Shown here: piece after piece, positions 25,713 to 34,253 of the stretch
Layout: the number at the start of each line of letters is the position of its first letter
How positions within the stretch are numbered: position 1 is the stretch's first letter
NCBI GenBank assembly: GCA_946886405.1
Contig: CAMPIO010000009.1
Location: 1-63,767, forward strand
Reading direction: 5' to 3'
DNA: 63,767 nucleotides
Source of the DNA: an uncultured Pseudoxanthomonas sp.
GTDB taxonomy: Bacteria; Pseudomonadota; Gammaproteobacteria; Xanthomonadales; Xanthomonadaceae
Program-made: the position numbers and the translations under genes
Notes under the pieces: generated by a model
The model's input: only the letters and a program-made list of their open reading frames with translations
Databases searched by the model: none
What the model was told of the DNA's origin: nothing

Positions 25713-26363
25713 TCAGGTCAGGACGACCGGCGGTTCGCCGCCGATGATGACGATGTCCGCCGGCCGGCGGGCGAACAGGCCGACGCTGACCACGCCGGGG
25801 ATCTGGTTGATGTCGCGTTCCATCGCCACCGGGTCGGTGATCGACAGATTGTGGATGTCCAGCACCACGTTGCCGTTGTCGGTAACGACCCCATCGCGCC
25901 ACACCGGTTGACCGCCGGTCATCGCCAAGATCTCGCGCGCGACCAGGCTGCGCGCCATCGGGATGACCTCCACCGGCAGCGGAAACTTGCCGAGGACGGG
26001 TACCTGCTTGCTGGGATCGATGATGCAGATGAACTGCTTGCTGGCTTCGGCGATGATCTTCTCGCGCGTCAGCGCCGCGCCGCCGCCCTTGATCAGGCGC
26101 TTGTGCGGGTCACACTCGTCGGCGCCGTCGACGTACAGCGACAGCGTGCCGGTGTGATTGAGGTCGAGTACCTCGATGCCGTGCTGCTTCAGCCGCGCCG
26201 TGCTCTGTTCCGAGCTGGACACGGCCCCCTTGATGCGGTCCCTGATGCCGCCCAGCGCATCGATGAAGTAGGCCACGGTGGAACCCGTGCCTACGCCGAC
26301 GATCATGCCGTCCTCGACGAACTCGATGGCCTTCTCGCCGGCCAGGCGCTTTGCTTCGCTCAT
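25713..26363 (-). CDS. rpiA: Ribose-5-phosphate isomerase A
   Basis: It interconverts ribose 5-phosphate and ribulose 5-phosphate in the pentose phosphate pathway. The 216-aa protein has [67 protein letters not shown] and [11 protein letters not shown], all of the RpiA pattern, including the catalytic glutamate and lysine region. Length is normal. An imperfect GTAGGAGCG-type repeat lies upstream, and the SH3-domain gene follows directly on the same strand. Confidence 0.97.
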   Translation of the reverse strand: MSEAKRLAGEKAIEFVEDGMIVGVGTGSTVAYFIDALGGIRDRIKGAVSSSEQSTARLKQHGIEVLDLNHTGTLSLYVDGADECDPHKRLIKGGGAALTREKIIAEASKQFICIIDPSKQVPVLGKFPLPVEVIPMARSLVAREILAMTGGQPVWRDGVVTDNGNVVLDIHNLSITDPVAMERDINQIPGVVSVGLFARRPADIVIIGGEPPVVLT

Positions 26364-26393
26364 GGTGTCATCTCAACAGGAAAAATGAGTTCC

Positions 26394-26493
26394 GTGTGGG
26401 CGCCCTTCATGCCCCAACGGGGTGCATGCGCGCGATGCTTCTGTTCCGCCAAGAATCACCAACAACAGCATCGCGCCCGAGGGCGCTCCTACG
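26394..26493. repeat. Degenerate GTAGGAGCG-family palindromic repeat
   Basis: The left end GTGTGGGCGCCCTTCATGCC and the right end GAGGGCGCTCCTACGG are inverted and imperfect. Inner GCGCGATGCTTCTGTT and AACAGCATCGCGC segments pair better. It lies between rpiA and the EVE gene. Confidence 0.65.
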
Positions 26494-26503
26494 GGCGTAC
26501 GTG

Positions 26504-26971
26504 CTACTCGAGCGCCAGCAGGAACTTCCACTGTGCGGCGGTCACCGGCAGCACGGAGAGGCGGGTGCCGCGCTGCGTCAGCGCGAAGCCTTCGCCGAGT
26601 GCGTCGGCGTGCTGCTTGATCTCGTCCAGCGTGATGGTGCGCTTCAGCTTGCGCTCGAATTTCACGTCCACCAGCGACCAGCGCGGCTCCTCGCGCGTGC
26701 TCTTGGGGTCGTAGTAGTCGGACTTGGGATCGAACTGGGTATCGTCCGGATATGCCGTGGCGGCCACGGTGGCGGTGCCGACGATGCCGGGCTCCTTGCA
26801 GTTGGAGTGGTAGAACAACACGCCGTCACCGACCTGCATGGCGCGCATGAAATTGCGCGCCTGGTAATTGCGCACGCCGTTCCACGGCTCGATGCCCACC
26901 TTCTTCAGGTTGTCGATGGAGAAGGCGTCCGGTTCCGACTTCATCAGCCAGTAGTGCTTGCGGGCGGTCAT
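26504..26971 (-). CDS. EVE-domain protein (YTH-like fold)
   Basis: A 155-aa protein made of a single EVE domain: KHYWLMKSEPDAFSIDNLKK, the PWNGVRNYQARNFMRAMQVG core, VLFYHSNCKEPGIVGTATV and the end EEPRWSLVDVKFERKLKRTI. EVE belongs to the PUA/YTH-like fold and is thought to recognise modified bases in RNA or DNA; the aromatic cage residues are consistent. The ATG overlaps the end of the fau gene by four bases, so the two are translated together. The ligand is unknown. Confidence 0.93.
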   Translation of the reverse strand: MTARKHYWLMKSEPDAFSIDNLKKVGIEPWNGVRNYQARNFMRAMQVGDGVLFYHSNCKEPGIVGTATVAATAYPDDTQFDPKSDYYDPKSTREEPRWSLVDVKFERKLKRTITLDEIKQHADALGEGFALTQRGTRLSVLPVTAAQWKFLLALE

Positions 26972-27567
26972 CGCGGGGTATCCAGCAGGGAAGAGGGAAT
27001 CAGGGTGTCGCGTTCGGTACAGACCGCGTCCAGCGGCACATCCCAGGCCTGTGCGGCGAGCGCGTCGATGCGCTGCGCCTCGAAACCGACGCCGACCAGC
27101 CAGGGTGGCGCAGGATGTCGCAGGCGCGCCGCGAGCGTGCGGTCGTACCAGCCGCCGCCCATGCCCAGGCGATGGCCGGCGTCGTCGAAACCCACCAGCG
27201 GCACGACGATCAGGGCCATCTCGGTGGCGGCCAGGCCCGAGCGCGGATCGATATCCGGCTCCGGGATGCCGTAACGGTTGGTGACCAGTGCGTCGCCAGG
27301 TCGCCATGGCGCAAAGCGCAGCGTGTCGTCGTCCGACAGCACGGGCAGGCAATAGACCAGGTTTTTCGGCAGCCGCAACTGCCAGCTGTGCAGGCCGATC
27401 TCGCCATCCATCGCCCAGTAGCCGGCGACATATCCGGTGGCGGGGAAGAACGGCAGTGCGAACAGGCGCGTGGCCAGCGCGTCGGCGCCGGCGATGCGCT
27501 CGGCGGCGGGCAGGGCACGGCGGCGGGCACGGAGTTCGCGTCGCAGCGCAGTGCGCTCGGCGGTCAT
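26968..27567 (-). CDS. fau: 5-formyltetrahydrofolate cyclo-ligase
   Basis: It converts 5-formyl-THF to 5,10-methenyl-THF with ATP, returning an inactive folate to one-carbon metabolism. The 199-aa protein has RRELRARRRALPAAER, FALPFFPATGYVAGYWAMDG, and the ATP-site motif RLGMGGGWYDRTLA, typical of the family (also called YgfA). It stands downstream of 6S RNA and zapA on the same strand, an order conserved in gammaproteobacteria. The 206-base gap to the 6S RNA contains no other gene that I can support. Confidence 0.94.
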   Translation of the reverse strand: MTAERTALRRELRARRRALPAAERIAGADALATRLFALPFFPATGYVAGYWAMDGEIGLHSWQLRLPKNLVYCLPVLSDDDTLRFAPWRPGDALVTNRYGIPEPDIDPRSGLAATEMALIVVPLVGFDDAGHRLGMGGGWYDRTLAARLRHPAPPWLVGVGFEAQRIDALAAQAWDVPLDAVCTERDTLIPSSLLDTPR

Positions 27568-27773
27568 GGCGAGGAGGAGGGGGACACGGACATGCGCGAA
27601 TTTTACGGCATGCGTACCGGCGTTGCCGGTGGGACCGCGGGAGCGGCGTCAGTCACGGCCCTGTGCGTCGGATCCCTAGTGCAGTCGGCTTCGTTTCGAA
27701 GTCATCCCGCTCAAGGGCGGGTGCAACAGGACCGGCCGGGTCGCGGCTGATGCCGCTGCCGCGGGAAAAAATA

Positions 27774-27960
27774 CGTCCTCCGCCATGCACGATGTTCGCG
27801 AAACGACCTTGAACCCGGGGTTCAAGTGGGAAGGTTGGGCAACCATCGGGCTTTCCGCTGCGAGGCAGACTTGCACTCCCGGTAACCGTCACCATCCCGT
27901 GGTCGTAATTAAGGGACAAGGCGAATGTTTGCGCTCACTGTCGAGTACAGCAGAGGACGC
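27774..27960 (-). ncRNA. ssrS: 6S RNA
   Basis: 6S RNA binds the housekeeping RNA polymerase and lowers transcription in stationary phase. A 187-nt element on the minus strand fits it. The 5' end GCGTCCTCTGC pairs with the 3' end GCGGAGGACG to form the terminal helix. The 3' half has the CACTTGAACCCCGGGTTCAA hairpin matching the conserved TTGAACC...GGTTCAAG part of 6S RNA. A TATACT -10 box lies six bases upstream and a T run follows the 3' end. It lies between zapA and fau, the classic place for ssrS. Confidence 0.92.
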
Positions 27961-27966
27961 GAGGGC

Positions 27967-27972
27967 AGTATA
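27967..27972 (-). promoter_or_regulatory. -10 box of the 6S RNA promoter
   Basis: TATACT on the minus strand is followed by six bases and then the inferred 5' end of 6S RNA. A moderate -35 match (TAGGCA) lies 17 bases upstream. Confidence 0.65.
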
Positions 27973-28043
27973 GCCAGTGAGGATTTTTTGCCTAGCCCGT
28001 TCGTCGGCGGATTCAGTGCGCAGTCGGTGAAGTGGGAACGCCG

Positions 28044-28340
28044 TTACGGTGCGCCCAGTGCGCCATCGAGCTTGCGGTGCAGGTCCTGCAGCGTGCGTTC
28101 GACTTCACGGTTGCGCGCGTGCTGTTCGTCGCGCAATTGCTGCAATTCGTGTGCCAGATTGAGTGCAGCCAGCACCGCCACGCGGTCCACCGCCGCCATG
28201 CGGTTGCTGCCACGGACTTCGCGCATGCGGCTGTCGAGCAGCTTGGCCGCCGCCATCAGGCTGGCGCGTTCGTCCGGCGCCACGCCGACGGTGTATTCAC
28301 GGTCCAGGACATGGACGCTGACGGGTTCGTTGGCGCTCAC
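28044..28340 (-). CDS. zapA: Cell division protein ZapA
   Basis: ZapA bundles FtsZ filaments at midcell. The 98-aa protein shows EPVSVHVLDREYTVGVAPDE, RASLMAAAKLLDSRMREVRG and a long C-terminal coiled coil (ELQQLRDEQHARNREVERTL), matching ZapA in length and layout. Translation starts at a GTG that overlaps the stop of the upstream coiled-coil gene by four bases. 6S RNA lies immediately downstream on the same strand, then fau, a conserved order. Confidence 0.93.
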   Translation of the reverse strand: MSANEPVSVHVLDREYTVGVAPDERASLMAAAKLLDSRMREVRGSNRMAAVDRVAVLAALNLAHELQQLRDEQHARNREVERTLQDLHRKLDGALGAP

Positions 28341-28558
28341 GTGTGCTGCTCCAGGGACTTGAGGCGGCTGATCATCGCTTCGACCCGCGAGCGTGCCTGC
28401 TCGTTCTTGGCCAGCAACTGCGAGCGTTCGCCGACCAGATGCTCCTGCTGCTGGCGCAGGCTGCGGTTTTCGTCCGTCAGGCGCTGGCAACGGTCCACCA
28501 GGTCCTGGATACGCGCGGTGAGCGTGCGGAGCTGGTCGAGCAGGTCGGCGGTGTCCAT
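28337..28558 (-). CDS. ZapB-like coiled-coil protein (TIGR02449-type)
   Basis: A 73-aa protein that is almost entirely coiled coil: MDTADLLDQLRTLTARIQDL, RCQRLTDENRSLRQQQEHLV, LLAKNEQARSRVEAMISRLK. It resembles the TIGR02449 family, which sits next to zapA in many gammaproteobacteria. By analogy with ZapB it may act at the division ring; that is inferred from position and structure. It overlaps zapA by four bases. Start choice is between this ATG and a GTG nine bases upstream. Confidence 0.82.
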   Translation of the reverse strand: MDTADLLDQLRTLTARIQDLVDRCQRLTDENRSLRQQQEHLVGERSQLLAKNEQARSRVEAMISRLKSLEQHT

Positions 28559-28565
28559 GGCGGTC

Positions 28566-28595
28566 ACGATAGGCGTGCGCTTGCCGGGCGGTCAA
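28566..28595 (-). promoter_or_regulatory. Promoter for the zapB-like/zapA operon
   Basis: On the minus strand TTGACC (28590-28595) and TATCGT (28566-28571) are 18 bases apart. The -10 box ends seven bases before the ATG at 28558, so the mRNA may be nearly leaderless. Confidence 0.5.
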
Positions 28596-28609
28596 GCGAC
28601 CGAGTGCGG

Positions 28610-28697
28610 AAACCCTGTAGGAGCGGGCCATGCCCGCGGTGCGACTGCGTGGCACCGTCGAAAAGCATCGCGGGCATGGCCCGCTCCTACAGGGTTT
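28610..28697. repeat. Perfect 28-bp inverted repeat, GTAGGAGCG family
   Basis: Arms at 28610-28637 and 28670-28697 are exact reverse complements, with a 32-base spacer. The arms begin AAACCCTGTAGGAGCGGGCC. It is the most perfect copy of the family in the window. It lies between two same-strand genes (GGDEF-EAL upstream gene end and zapB-like promoter side), so it may end transcription or stabilise mRNA. Confidence 0.9.
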
Positions 28698-28715
28698 CCA
28701 TCAACGGTTGCCGGT

Positions 28716-30974
28716 TCAGGAAGCGACGCGCATGCCGGAGCCGGGATAGTAGTCGCGGATGAAGCGCAGGCACTGGTCGGCTACCAGTGCCTGCGAGACC
28801 CAGTGGCCCTGCACTTCGTCGCAGCCGTGGTTGCGCAGGAACTCGTACTGGTCCCACGTCTCCACGCCCTCGGCGACCACTTTCAAGGCCAGCGACTGGC
28901 CCATCGTGATGATGGTGCTGGTGATGGCCTCGTCGTCGGTGTCGTGGGTCAGATCGCTGATGAACTCGCGGTCGATCTTCAGCGTGGTCAACGGCAGCCG
29001 CTTCAGGTAGGCCAGCGACGAGTAGCCCGTGCCGAAGTCGTCGATCGCCAGGGAAATGCCCAGACGACGGCACGCACGCAGGGTGTCGGCGTTCTGTTCG
29101 GGGCTGGCCATCACCACGCTTTCGGTCAGTTCCAGCTCCAGCCGGTTGGCGGGCACGCCGGTCTCCTGCAGCGTGCGTGCCACGACCGTCTGCAGGTCGC
29201 CGCGCTGCAACTGGGTGGCGGACACATTCACTGCCACGCTGAGCTCTTCCAGGCCGGCGTCGTGCCATTCGCGCAGCGTCAGGCAGGCATGGCGCAGTGC
29301 CCACGCACCGAGCTCCAGGATCATCCCGGACTCTTCCGCCAGCGGAATGAACTGCGCCGGCGACACCATGCCGAATTCCTTGCTGTCCCAGCGCAGCAGC
29401 GCCTCGACGCCGGTGATCCGCTGGCGGGAGATCGCCAGGCGTGGCTGGAACACCAGTGACAGTTCGTTGCGGTCGATCGCCCGGCGCAGGGCGCTGGCGA
29501 GGATGGCGCGATGGCGGTTCTTCTCGTCCATCGACTCCGAATACACCTGGTAGGTGTGCCGCCCCATCGCCTTGGCCTGGTACATGGCGGTGTCGGCGTG
29601 CTTCAGCAGCTCGGTCGGCACCTGGGCATGCTCGGGATACAGGCTGATGCCGATCGACGGCGATACCGCCAGTTCCAGCCGCTCACCGAAGTTCAACGGC
29701 GTGCGGAAGGCCTGGATGATGCGCTGGGCCACGTCCTCGGCATCGGGCATGCCGTTGATGTCCTCCAGCACCACGGTGAACTCGTCGCCGCTCAGTCGCG
29801 CCACGGTGTGCTGCGTGCCGACCGTCTGCTGCACGCGCGCGGCGGCCGACCGCAGGATGCGGTCGCCGGTGGCGTGGCCGAGCGAATCGTTGATGTCCTT
29901 GAAGCGGTCCAGGTCGATGAACAGCACGGCGACGTGGCCGTGCTCGCGGCGCGCCCGCACGATGGCGCGCGACAGTCGCTCGGACAGCAGCGAGCGGTTC
30001 GGCAGGCTGGTCAGGGTGTCGTAGTTGGCCAGGTAGCGCAGTTCCTGCTCGGCGCGTTTCTGCTCGGTGATGTCGGTCAACACCTGCACGTACAGCGGGC
30101 GCTCGCCGGTGGCATCGGGCACCACGTTGGTCTCGATGCGGCAGAGGATTTCCTCGCCGTCCTTGCGGACCTTCCAGATCTCGCCCGACCAGCGCCCGGT
30201 GAGGCGCAATTCGCGGTTCATGCGTTCGAAGAAGGCGTCCTCATGCTGGTCGCTGTCCAGCATCGTCATCGGCTGGCCGATGATTTCCTCCTCCGCATAG
30301 CCGGTGATGCGGGTGAAGGCAGGGTTGATGGTGATGAACTGGTGCGCCCAGTCCAGCACGGCCACCGCCTCGTTCATGCTGCGCATCACCTCGCCGGCGA
30401 TGCGGTGTTCGTACTCGGCGTTGCGGCTGGCGGTGATGTCGCGGGCGGTGCCGGCGATGCGGATGGGCTGGCCTTCGCCGTCGCGCTCGACCACGCGGCC
30501 GCGGGCGCGCACCCATACCCAGGTGCCGTTGCCCAGCATGTCCATCCGGTGTTCCGACATGAAGAGCGGCGCCTTGCCCTGCAGGTGCAGGCGCAGGCGC
30601 TCCTGGACCAGCGGCATGTCTTCCTCGTGGATGGTCGGGACCTCGCCCTGCCGCGTCAGTACGGTGATGTCGGCGGTCTGCACGGCGGTTTCGTCCGCAC
30701 GCATCCGGTAGAGCCGGCGCTGCACCAGGTCGTAGTCCCAGAACTGTTCGCCCGACGCCCACAACGCCAGCTTCAGGCGTTCGTCGCGGTTGCGCAGGGA
30801 CTCGCTGCGCAGCGGTTCCTGCGGTGCCTGGCGGCTCGCCAGCCATGCCTGCCACCAGCGGCGTGTGCCGATCACCACCACACCCAGCAGCACGAGACCC
30901 GCCAGACCCATGGCCAGCCGGGACGACAGGGGGGAAGCCGTTGCCAGGACTGCAGCGACAGGGGAGGCGTGCAT
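28716..30974 (-). CDS. PAS-PAS-GGDEF-EAL membrane protein (c-di-GMP turnover)
   Basis: A protein of about 752 aa. One N-terminal membrane helix (MGLAGLVLLGVVVIGTRRWW) precedes two PAS/PAC domains (about 65-310), a GGDEF domain (about 320-480) and an EAL domain (about 490-740). The cyclase signature reads ARLSGDEFTVVL; SGDEF is a recognised functional variant. The EAL motif GVEALLRW, NVSATQLQR, DDFGTGYSS and EGVET are intact, so phosphodiesterase activity is likely, with cyclase activity possible. The signal sensed by the PAS domains is unknown. The start is uncertain; an upstream in-frame ATG at 31034 exists. Confidence 0.92.
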   Translation of the reverse strand: MHASPVAAVLATASPLSSRLAMGLAGLVLLGVVVIGTRRWWQAWLASRQAPQEPLRSESLRNRDERLKLALWASGEQFWDYDLVQRRLYRMRADETAVQTADITVLTRQGEVPTIHEEDMPLVQERLRLHLQGKAPLFMSEHRMDMLGNGTWVWVRARGRVVERDGEGQPIRIAGTARDITASRNAEYEHRIAGEVMRSMNEAVAVLDWAHQFITINPAFTRITGYAEEEIIGQPMTMLDSDQHEDAFFERMNRELRLTGRWSGEIWKVRKDGEEILCRIETNVVPDATGERPLYVQVLTDITEQKRAEQELRYLANYDTLTSLPNRSLLSERLSRAIVRARREHGHVAVLFIDLDRFKDINDSLGHATGDRILRSAAARVQQTVGTQHTVARLSGDEFTVVLEDINGMPDAEDVAQRIIQAFRTPLNFGERLELAVSPSIGISLYPEHAQVPTELLKHADTAMYQAKAMGRHTYQVYSESMDEKNRHRAILASALRRAIDRNELSLVFQPRLAISRQRITGVEALLRWDSKEFGMVSPAQFIPLAEESGMILELGAWALRHACLTLREWHDAGLEELSVAVNVSATQLQRGDLQTVVARTLQETGVPANRLELELTESVVMASPEQNADTLRACRRLGISLAIDDFGTGYSSLAYLKRLPLTTLKIDREFISDLTHDTDDEAITSTIITMGQSLALKVVAEGVETWDQYEFLRNHGCDEVQGHWVSQALVADQCLRFIRDYYPGSGMRVAS

Positions 30975-31108
30975 GGAGGGGTGATGGGCCAGCGCGAAGG
31001 CAATATGTGAGTGTAGGCATGCGTACACACGCACAACAAGGAGGGAAACGGGTTTTGATTGCTACACTTGCAGGGTTGTCCGAAACCCCTGACGGATTGC
31101 GTTCTTCT

Positions 31109-31651
31109 ATGCCCGACCTTCCCGATATCGCCGACGTGGCGGCCGCTTCCCGCCAGTCCGGCCTGGCCATGGATGCATCGGAACTGCACGGTGCGCTGTG
31201 TGGCTGGCTGGCCGGCGGCGGCGCCGCCGACGACCGCTGGTTGGCCCACGCGCTCGCCGACGATCAGTTGCCCGCACCGGCGGCCGACAGTGCGCTGGAC
31301 CAGTTGCGCCAGTGCGCCGTCGCACAGTTGGAAGACCGCAGCTTCGCCTTCGACCTGTTGCTGCCCGCCGCAGACCGTCCGCTCGACGAGCGTGCCGAAG
31401 CGCTGTTCGCGTGGTGCCAGGGATTCCTGGGTGCCTTCGGGCTGGCGGCGGGCGCATCGCCTCCGCTGTCCGAGGAAGGGCAGGAGGCGTTGCAGGACCT
31501 GGCGCGCCTGGCCCAGGCATCGCCCGAGAGCAGCGACGACGAGGAAGACGAGGACGCGCTGGCCGAACTGGAAGAGTTCGTCCGCGTCGCTGTCCTGCTG
31601 CTGCATGGCGACTGCGTGCTCGGGCCCCGGCATCGCCGGAGCCTGAACTGA
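31109..31651 (+). CDS. ygfB: UPF0149 (YgfB) family protein
   Basis: A 180-aa protein of the YgfB/UPF0149 family: MDASELHGALCGWLAGGGAA at the N-terminal third, FAFDLLLPAADRPLDERAEA, LFAWCQGFLGAFGLAAG and a very acidic stretch (SPESSDDEEDEDALAELEEF) near the end. The fold is all-helical and the function is not settled. It is upstream of pepP and its stop overlaps the pepP start (TGATG), the same pairing as in many gammaproteobacteria. The GGDEF-EAL gene is divergent. Confidence 0.9.
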   Translation: MPDLPDIADVAAASRQSGLAMDASELHGALCGWLAGGGAADDRWLAHALADDQLPAPAADSALDQLRQCAVAQLEDRSFAFDLLLPAADRPLDERAEALFAWCQGFLGAFGLAAGASPPLSEEGQEALQDLARLAQASPESSDDEEDEDALAELEEFVRVAVLLLHGDCVLGPRHRRSLN

Positions 31652-32976
31652 TGAAGGCCGTTGCCGGCATCGGCGCGGCGGAGTTCGCCCGCCGCCGCAA
31701 GCAGCTGATGCGGCTGGCCGGCAACGACGCGATCCTGGTGCTGCCCGCCGCCGCCGAGCGCGTGCGCAGCCATGACACGCACTATCCGTACCGGCAGGAT
31801 TCCGATTTCTGGTACCTCAGCGGCTTTCCCGAGCCGGACGCCGTGCTGGTGCTGGTGCCGGGTCGCAAGCACGGCGAGACCCTCCTGTTCTGCCGCGAGC
31901 GCGATCCCGAGCGCGAAGGCTGGGACGGTCCGCGCGCCGGCCAGGACGGCGCGGTCAGCGACTACGGGATGGACGATGCCTACCCGATCGACGACCTCGA
32001 CGAGATCCTGCCGGGCCTGCTGGAAGGTCGTTCGCGCGTCTACTACCACTTCGGCCGCGACGCCGACTTCGACCTCAAGCTGATCGGCTGGGTGCGCCAC
32101 GTGCGCGCACACGTGAAGCAGGGCGCGCAGCCGCCGCACGAGTTTCTCGAGCTCGGCCATCTGCTGCACGACCTGCGACTGTTCAAGTCGAAGGACGAAG
32201 TGAAGCTGATGCAGCGCGCCGCCGACATCAGCGTTGAAGCCCACCTTGCCGCGATGCGCGTGGCACGTCCCGGCATCCGCGAATACGAACTGCAGGCCGA
32301 CGTGGAGCGCGTGTTCCGCGCGAACGATGCATGGCCTGCGTACAACAGCATCGTCGGCGCGGGCCGTAATGCCTGCGTGCTGCACTACCGCGCCAATGCC
32401 GCACAGGCGCGCGACGGCGACCTGGTGCTGATCGATGCAGGCGCCGAATTCCGCGGTTATGCCGCCGACATCACCCGCACGTTCCCGGTCAACGGCCGCT
32501 TCACTCCGGCGCAGCGCGCGCTGCATGAGCTGGTCGGCGAAGCACAGAAGGCGGCGCTGGCTTGCGCGCGCGTCGGCGTGCCCTACGAAGCCGGCCACAT
32601 GGCCGCCGTCGAGACCCTGACCGAAGGCCTGCTGCAACTCGGCCTGTTGAAGGGCAAGCTCGAAAAGAATCTCGCCGAGGGCACCTACCGCCGCTTCTAC
32701 CGCCACAAGACCGGCCACTGGCTGGGCCTGGACGTGCACGACGTGGGCGACTACCGCATCGACGGCGAATCGCGCCTGCTGGAAGCGGGCATGGTCTTCA
32801 CCATCGAGCCCGGCCTTTACATTGGCCACGATGATGAAACCGTGGATGCGAAGTGGCGCGGCATCGGCATCCGCACCGAGGATGACGTGCTGGTCACCGT
32901 CGACGGTCCTGTCGTGCTGACTGACGCGCTGGCGCGCAGCGCGGACGAGATCGAAGCGGTGATGGCGGCTGCCTGA
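31651..32976 (+). CDS. pepP: Xaa-Pro aminopeptidase P
   Basis: A cytoplasmic dimetal exopeptidase that removes N-terminal residues preceding proline. The 441-aa protein has the AMP_N domain (about 1-165, HYPYRQDSDFWYLSGFPEPD) and the pita-bread domain with metal ligands in IDAGAEFRGYAADITRTFPV (two Asp), YRHKTGHWLGLDVHDVGDYR (His), TIEPGLYI (Glu) and GIGIRTEDDV (Glu). All are intact. It follows ygfB with a one-base overlap and is the downstream partner in that operon. No ubiH follows here, unlike in Escherichia coli. Confidence 0.96.
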   Translation: MKAVAGIGAAEFARRRKQLMRLAGNDAILVLPAAAERVRSHDTHYPYRQDSDFWYLSGFPEPDAVLVLVPGRKHGETLLFCRERDPEREGWDGPRAGQDGAVSDYGMDDAYPIDDLDEILPGLLEGRSRVYYHFGRDADFDLKLIGWVRHVRAHVKQGAQPPHEFLELGHLLHDLRLFKSKDEVKLMQRAADISVEAHLAAMRVARPGIREYELQADVERVFRANDAWPAYNSIVGAGRNACVLHYRANAAQARDGDLVLIDAGAEFRGYAADITRTFPVNGRFTPAQRALHELVGEAQKAALACARVGVPYEAGHMAAVETLTEGLLQLGLLKGKLEKNLAEGTYRRFYRHKTGHWLGLDVHDVGDYRIDGESRLLEAGMVFTIEPGLYIGHDDETVDAKWRGIGIRTEDDVLVTVDGPVVLTDALARSADEIEAVMAAA

Positions 32977-32981
32977 CAGCC

Positions 32982-33419
32982 TCAGGGGATATCCACCTGC
33001 ACGTCCCTCGTCCACAGCTGCCGCCAGCGCGCGGCTTTTTCCTCGGGTGCAAGTCGTTGCGGTGAGGCCGGCACGGCGGGCGCGAAAGCGTCGCGCACGT
33101 CCAGGCATCCGACGTTGACCGCCGCATAGCGCTGATCACCGTCTTCGAAGACGACGGCCACCAGCACGCCGCAGTCGCCGCATAGCAGGAACTGCGCGGC
33201 CTCCGATCCCTGCCGGTAACGGCGGAGGCGATCCGGCCGTTGTGCGTGGATGACCAGCCGCGCGGCGGCATCCGAGATCCACGCAGCGCCATGCGCGCGA
33301 CAAAAGCTGCAGTCGCAGGCGCGGGGTGCGGTCGCCGTCGGCACCAGGCCGGTGGAAAAGGCGAGCGTCAGCGCACCGCAGTGGCAGCCGCCGGCGAGCA
33401 GGGAGGGCACGGCCGTCAT
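32982..33419 (-). CDS. GFA / CENP-V-type zinc protein
   Basis: A 145-aa protein of the glutathione-dependent formaldehyde-activating (GFA) superfamily. Zinc ligands are in GGCHCGALTLAF, ACDCSFCRAHGAAW and LLCGDCGVLV, the family's cysteine pattern. Most members have no proven activity; some bind glutathione adducts of aldehydes. The stop lies close to the pepP 3' end and the two genes converge. It is preceded by the YciI-like gene on the same strand, ten bases away. Confidence 0.88.
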   Translation of the reverse strand: MTAVPSLLAGGCHCGALTLAFSTGLVPTATAPRACDCSFCRAHGAAWISDAAARLVIHAQRPDRLRRYRQGSEAAQFLLCGDCGVLVAVVFEDGDQRYAAVNVGCLDVRDAFAPAVPASPQRLAPEEKAARWRQLWTRDVQVDIP

Positions 33420-33428
33420 CGATGCTGC

Positions 33429-33824
33429 TCAGTCGCCGACGTGCCGCCACGTCGCGGGTGTTTCGTTGGTGACGTTCTCCACGTGCGCCCGCGCTGCTTC
33501 CAGCGGCCGGATCTCCAGAGTCAGGCCGTACGCGAGACACGGATTCTGGGCGGCGATCCGTGCGGCCTCGTCCAACGAGTTCGCGACGATGAACCAGTAG
33601 CCGCCCACCAGTTCCTTGGCTTCGGCGAACGGGCCGTCGGTGATGCCGCTGCGCGATACCTGCCTGCCACGATTCTCGAGGCGGCTGCCGGGCTTCAGCA
33701 CGCCGTCGGCCAACCCTTTTTCATACCAGGTGTAGAAGCGATCGATGGCGTCCTGCACCTCTTCTTTCGATGCGCTTTCGTCCCACTGGCCGCGGGAGAT
33801 GAGCAGGTAGTCGGAGGGGGTCAT
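33429..33824 (-). CDS. YciI / DGPF-domain protein
   Basis: A 131-aa protein of the YCII-related superfamily, recognised by the ITDGPFAEAKELVGGYWFI motif (the DGPF signature), the N-terminal MTPSDYLLISRGQWDESAS and the ferredoxin-like pattern. Members are small cytoplasmic proteins, in some actinobacteria associated with sigma factors; no sigma factor is nearby here. The start is the ATG matching the family N-terminus; an upstream in-frame ATG adds 12 unconserved residues. Confidence 0.86.
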   Translation of the reverse strand: MTPSDYLLISRGQWDESASKEEVQDAIDRFYTWYEKGLADGVLKPGSRLENRGRQVSRSGITDGPFAEAKELVGGYWFIVANSLDEAARIAAQNPCLAYGLTLEIRPLEAARAHVENVTNETPATWRHVGD

Positions 33825-33881
33825 GGCGCTGTCCTTCGGAATGGGGCGATGGGGAAGCATTCATCCCGTCGCCACAGGGTT

Positions 33882-34211
33882 TCATGGCGCAGGCGGCATG
33901 GCGACATACGCCGCACCGAGCGCGGCGAACAGTCCCAGCAGGATGATGAAGCCGAAGCGTAGCCGGAACGGAATCGCCGGCTTGCCATAGCGCCGCTCGG
34001 CCAGTCGTCGGTCCAGTCGCCAGCCGTGGTGGCATTCCGGGCAGGCCAGTTGGTAGCGCCGGCCGTAGACGAAGCCGAACAGCAGATCGAATTCGCCGTA
34101 CTTGTAGGCGAGTTGCGGCTGGAAGTCGCGCGTGTCGTCGCAGTGCGGACAATGCTGCGGTTCCGGGTCGCCCACCGCCACCACGCGCTCGCCTTGGCCG
34201 ATCATGAACAT
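33882..34211 (-). CDS. Zinc-ribbon membrane protein of unknown function
   Basis: A 109-aa protein. The N-terminal part has two CxxC-type knuckles (HCPHCDDTRDFQ and ACPECHHGWRLD) that probably bind zinc. A single membrane helix follows near the C-terminus (FIILLGLFAALGAAYVAMPP). No family assignment is made. AAGGAG lies 12 bases before this ATG, a somewhat long spacing; an ATG two codons later is an alternative start. An inverted repeat region lies upstream. Confidence 0.7.
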   Translation of the reverse strand: MFMIGQGERVVAVGDPEPQHCPHCDDTRDFQPQLAYKYGEFDLLFGFVYGRRYQLACPECHHGWRLDRRLAERRYGKPAIPFRLRFGFIILLGLFAALGAAYVAMPPAP

Positions 34212-34253
34212 CGTGCGTGCCGTCTCCTTGTGTAAGCCGCCACCCTGGCAGCG

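Noticed and set aside
27785..27973. A short open frame over the 6S RNA
   Set aside because: It is on the opposite strand to the structured RNA, has no ribosome binding site and no conservation visible.
28716..30974. GGDEF domain judged inactive because it reads SGDEF
   Set aside because: SGDEF is a known functional variant, so inactivity cannot be claimed from this motif.
31651..32976. Expectation that ubiH/ubiI would follow pepP
   Set aside because: The convergent GFA-like gene starts immediately after. No ubiquinone hydroxylase is visible in the window.
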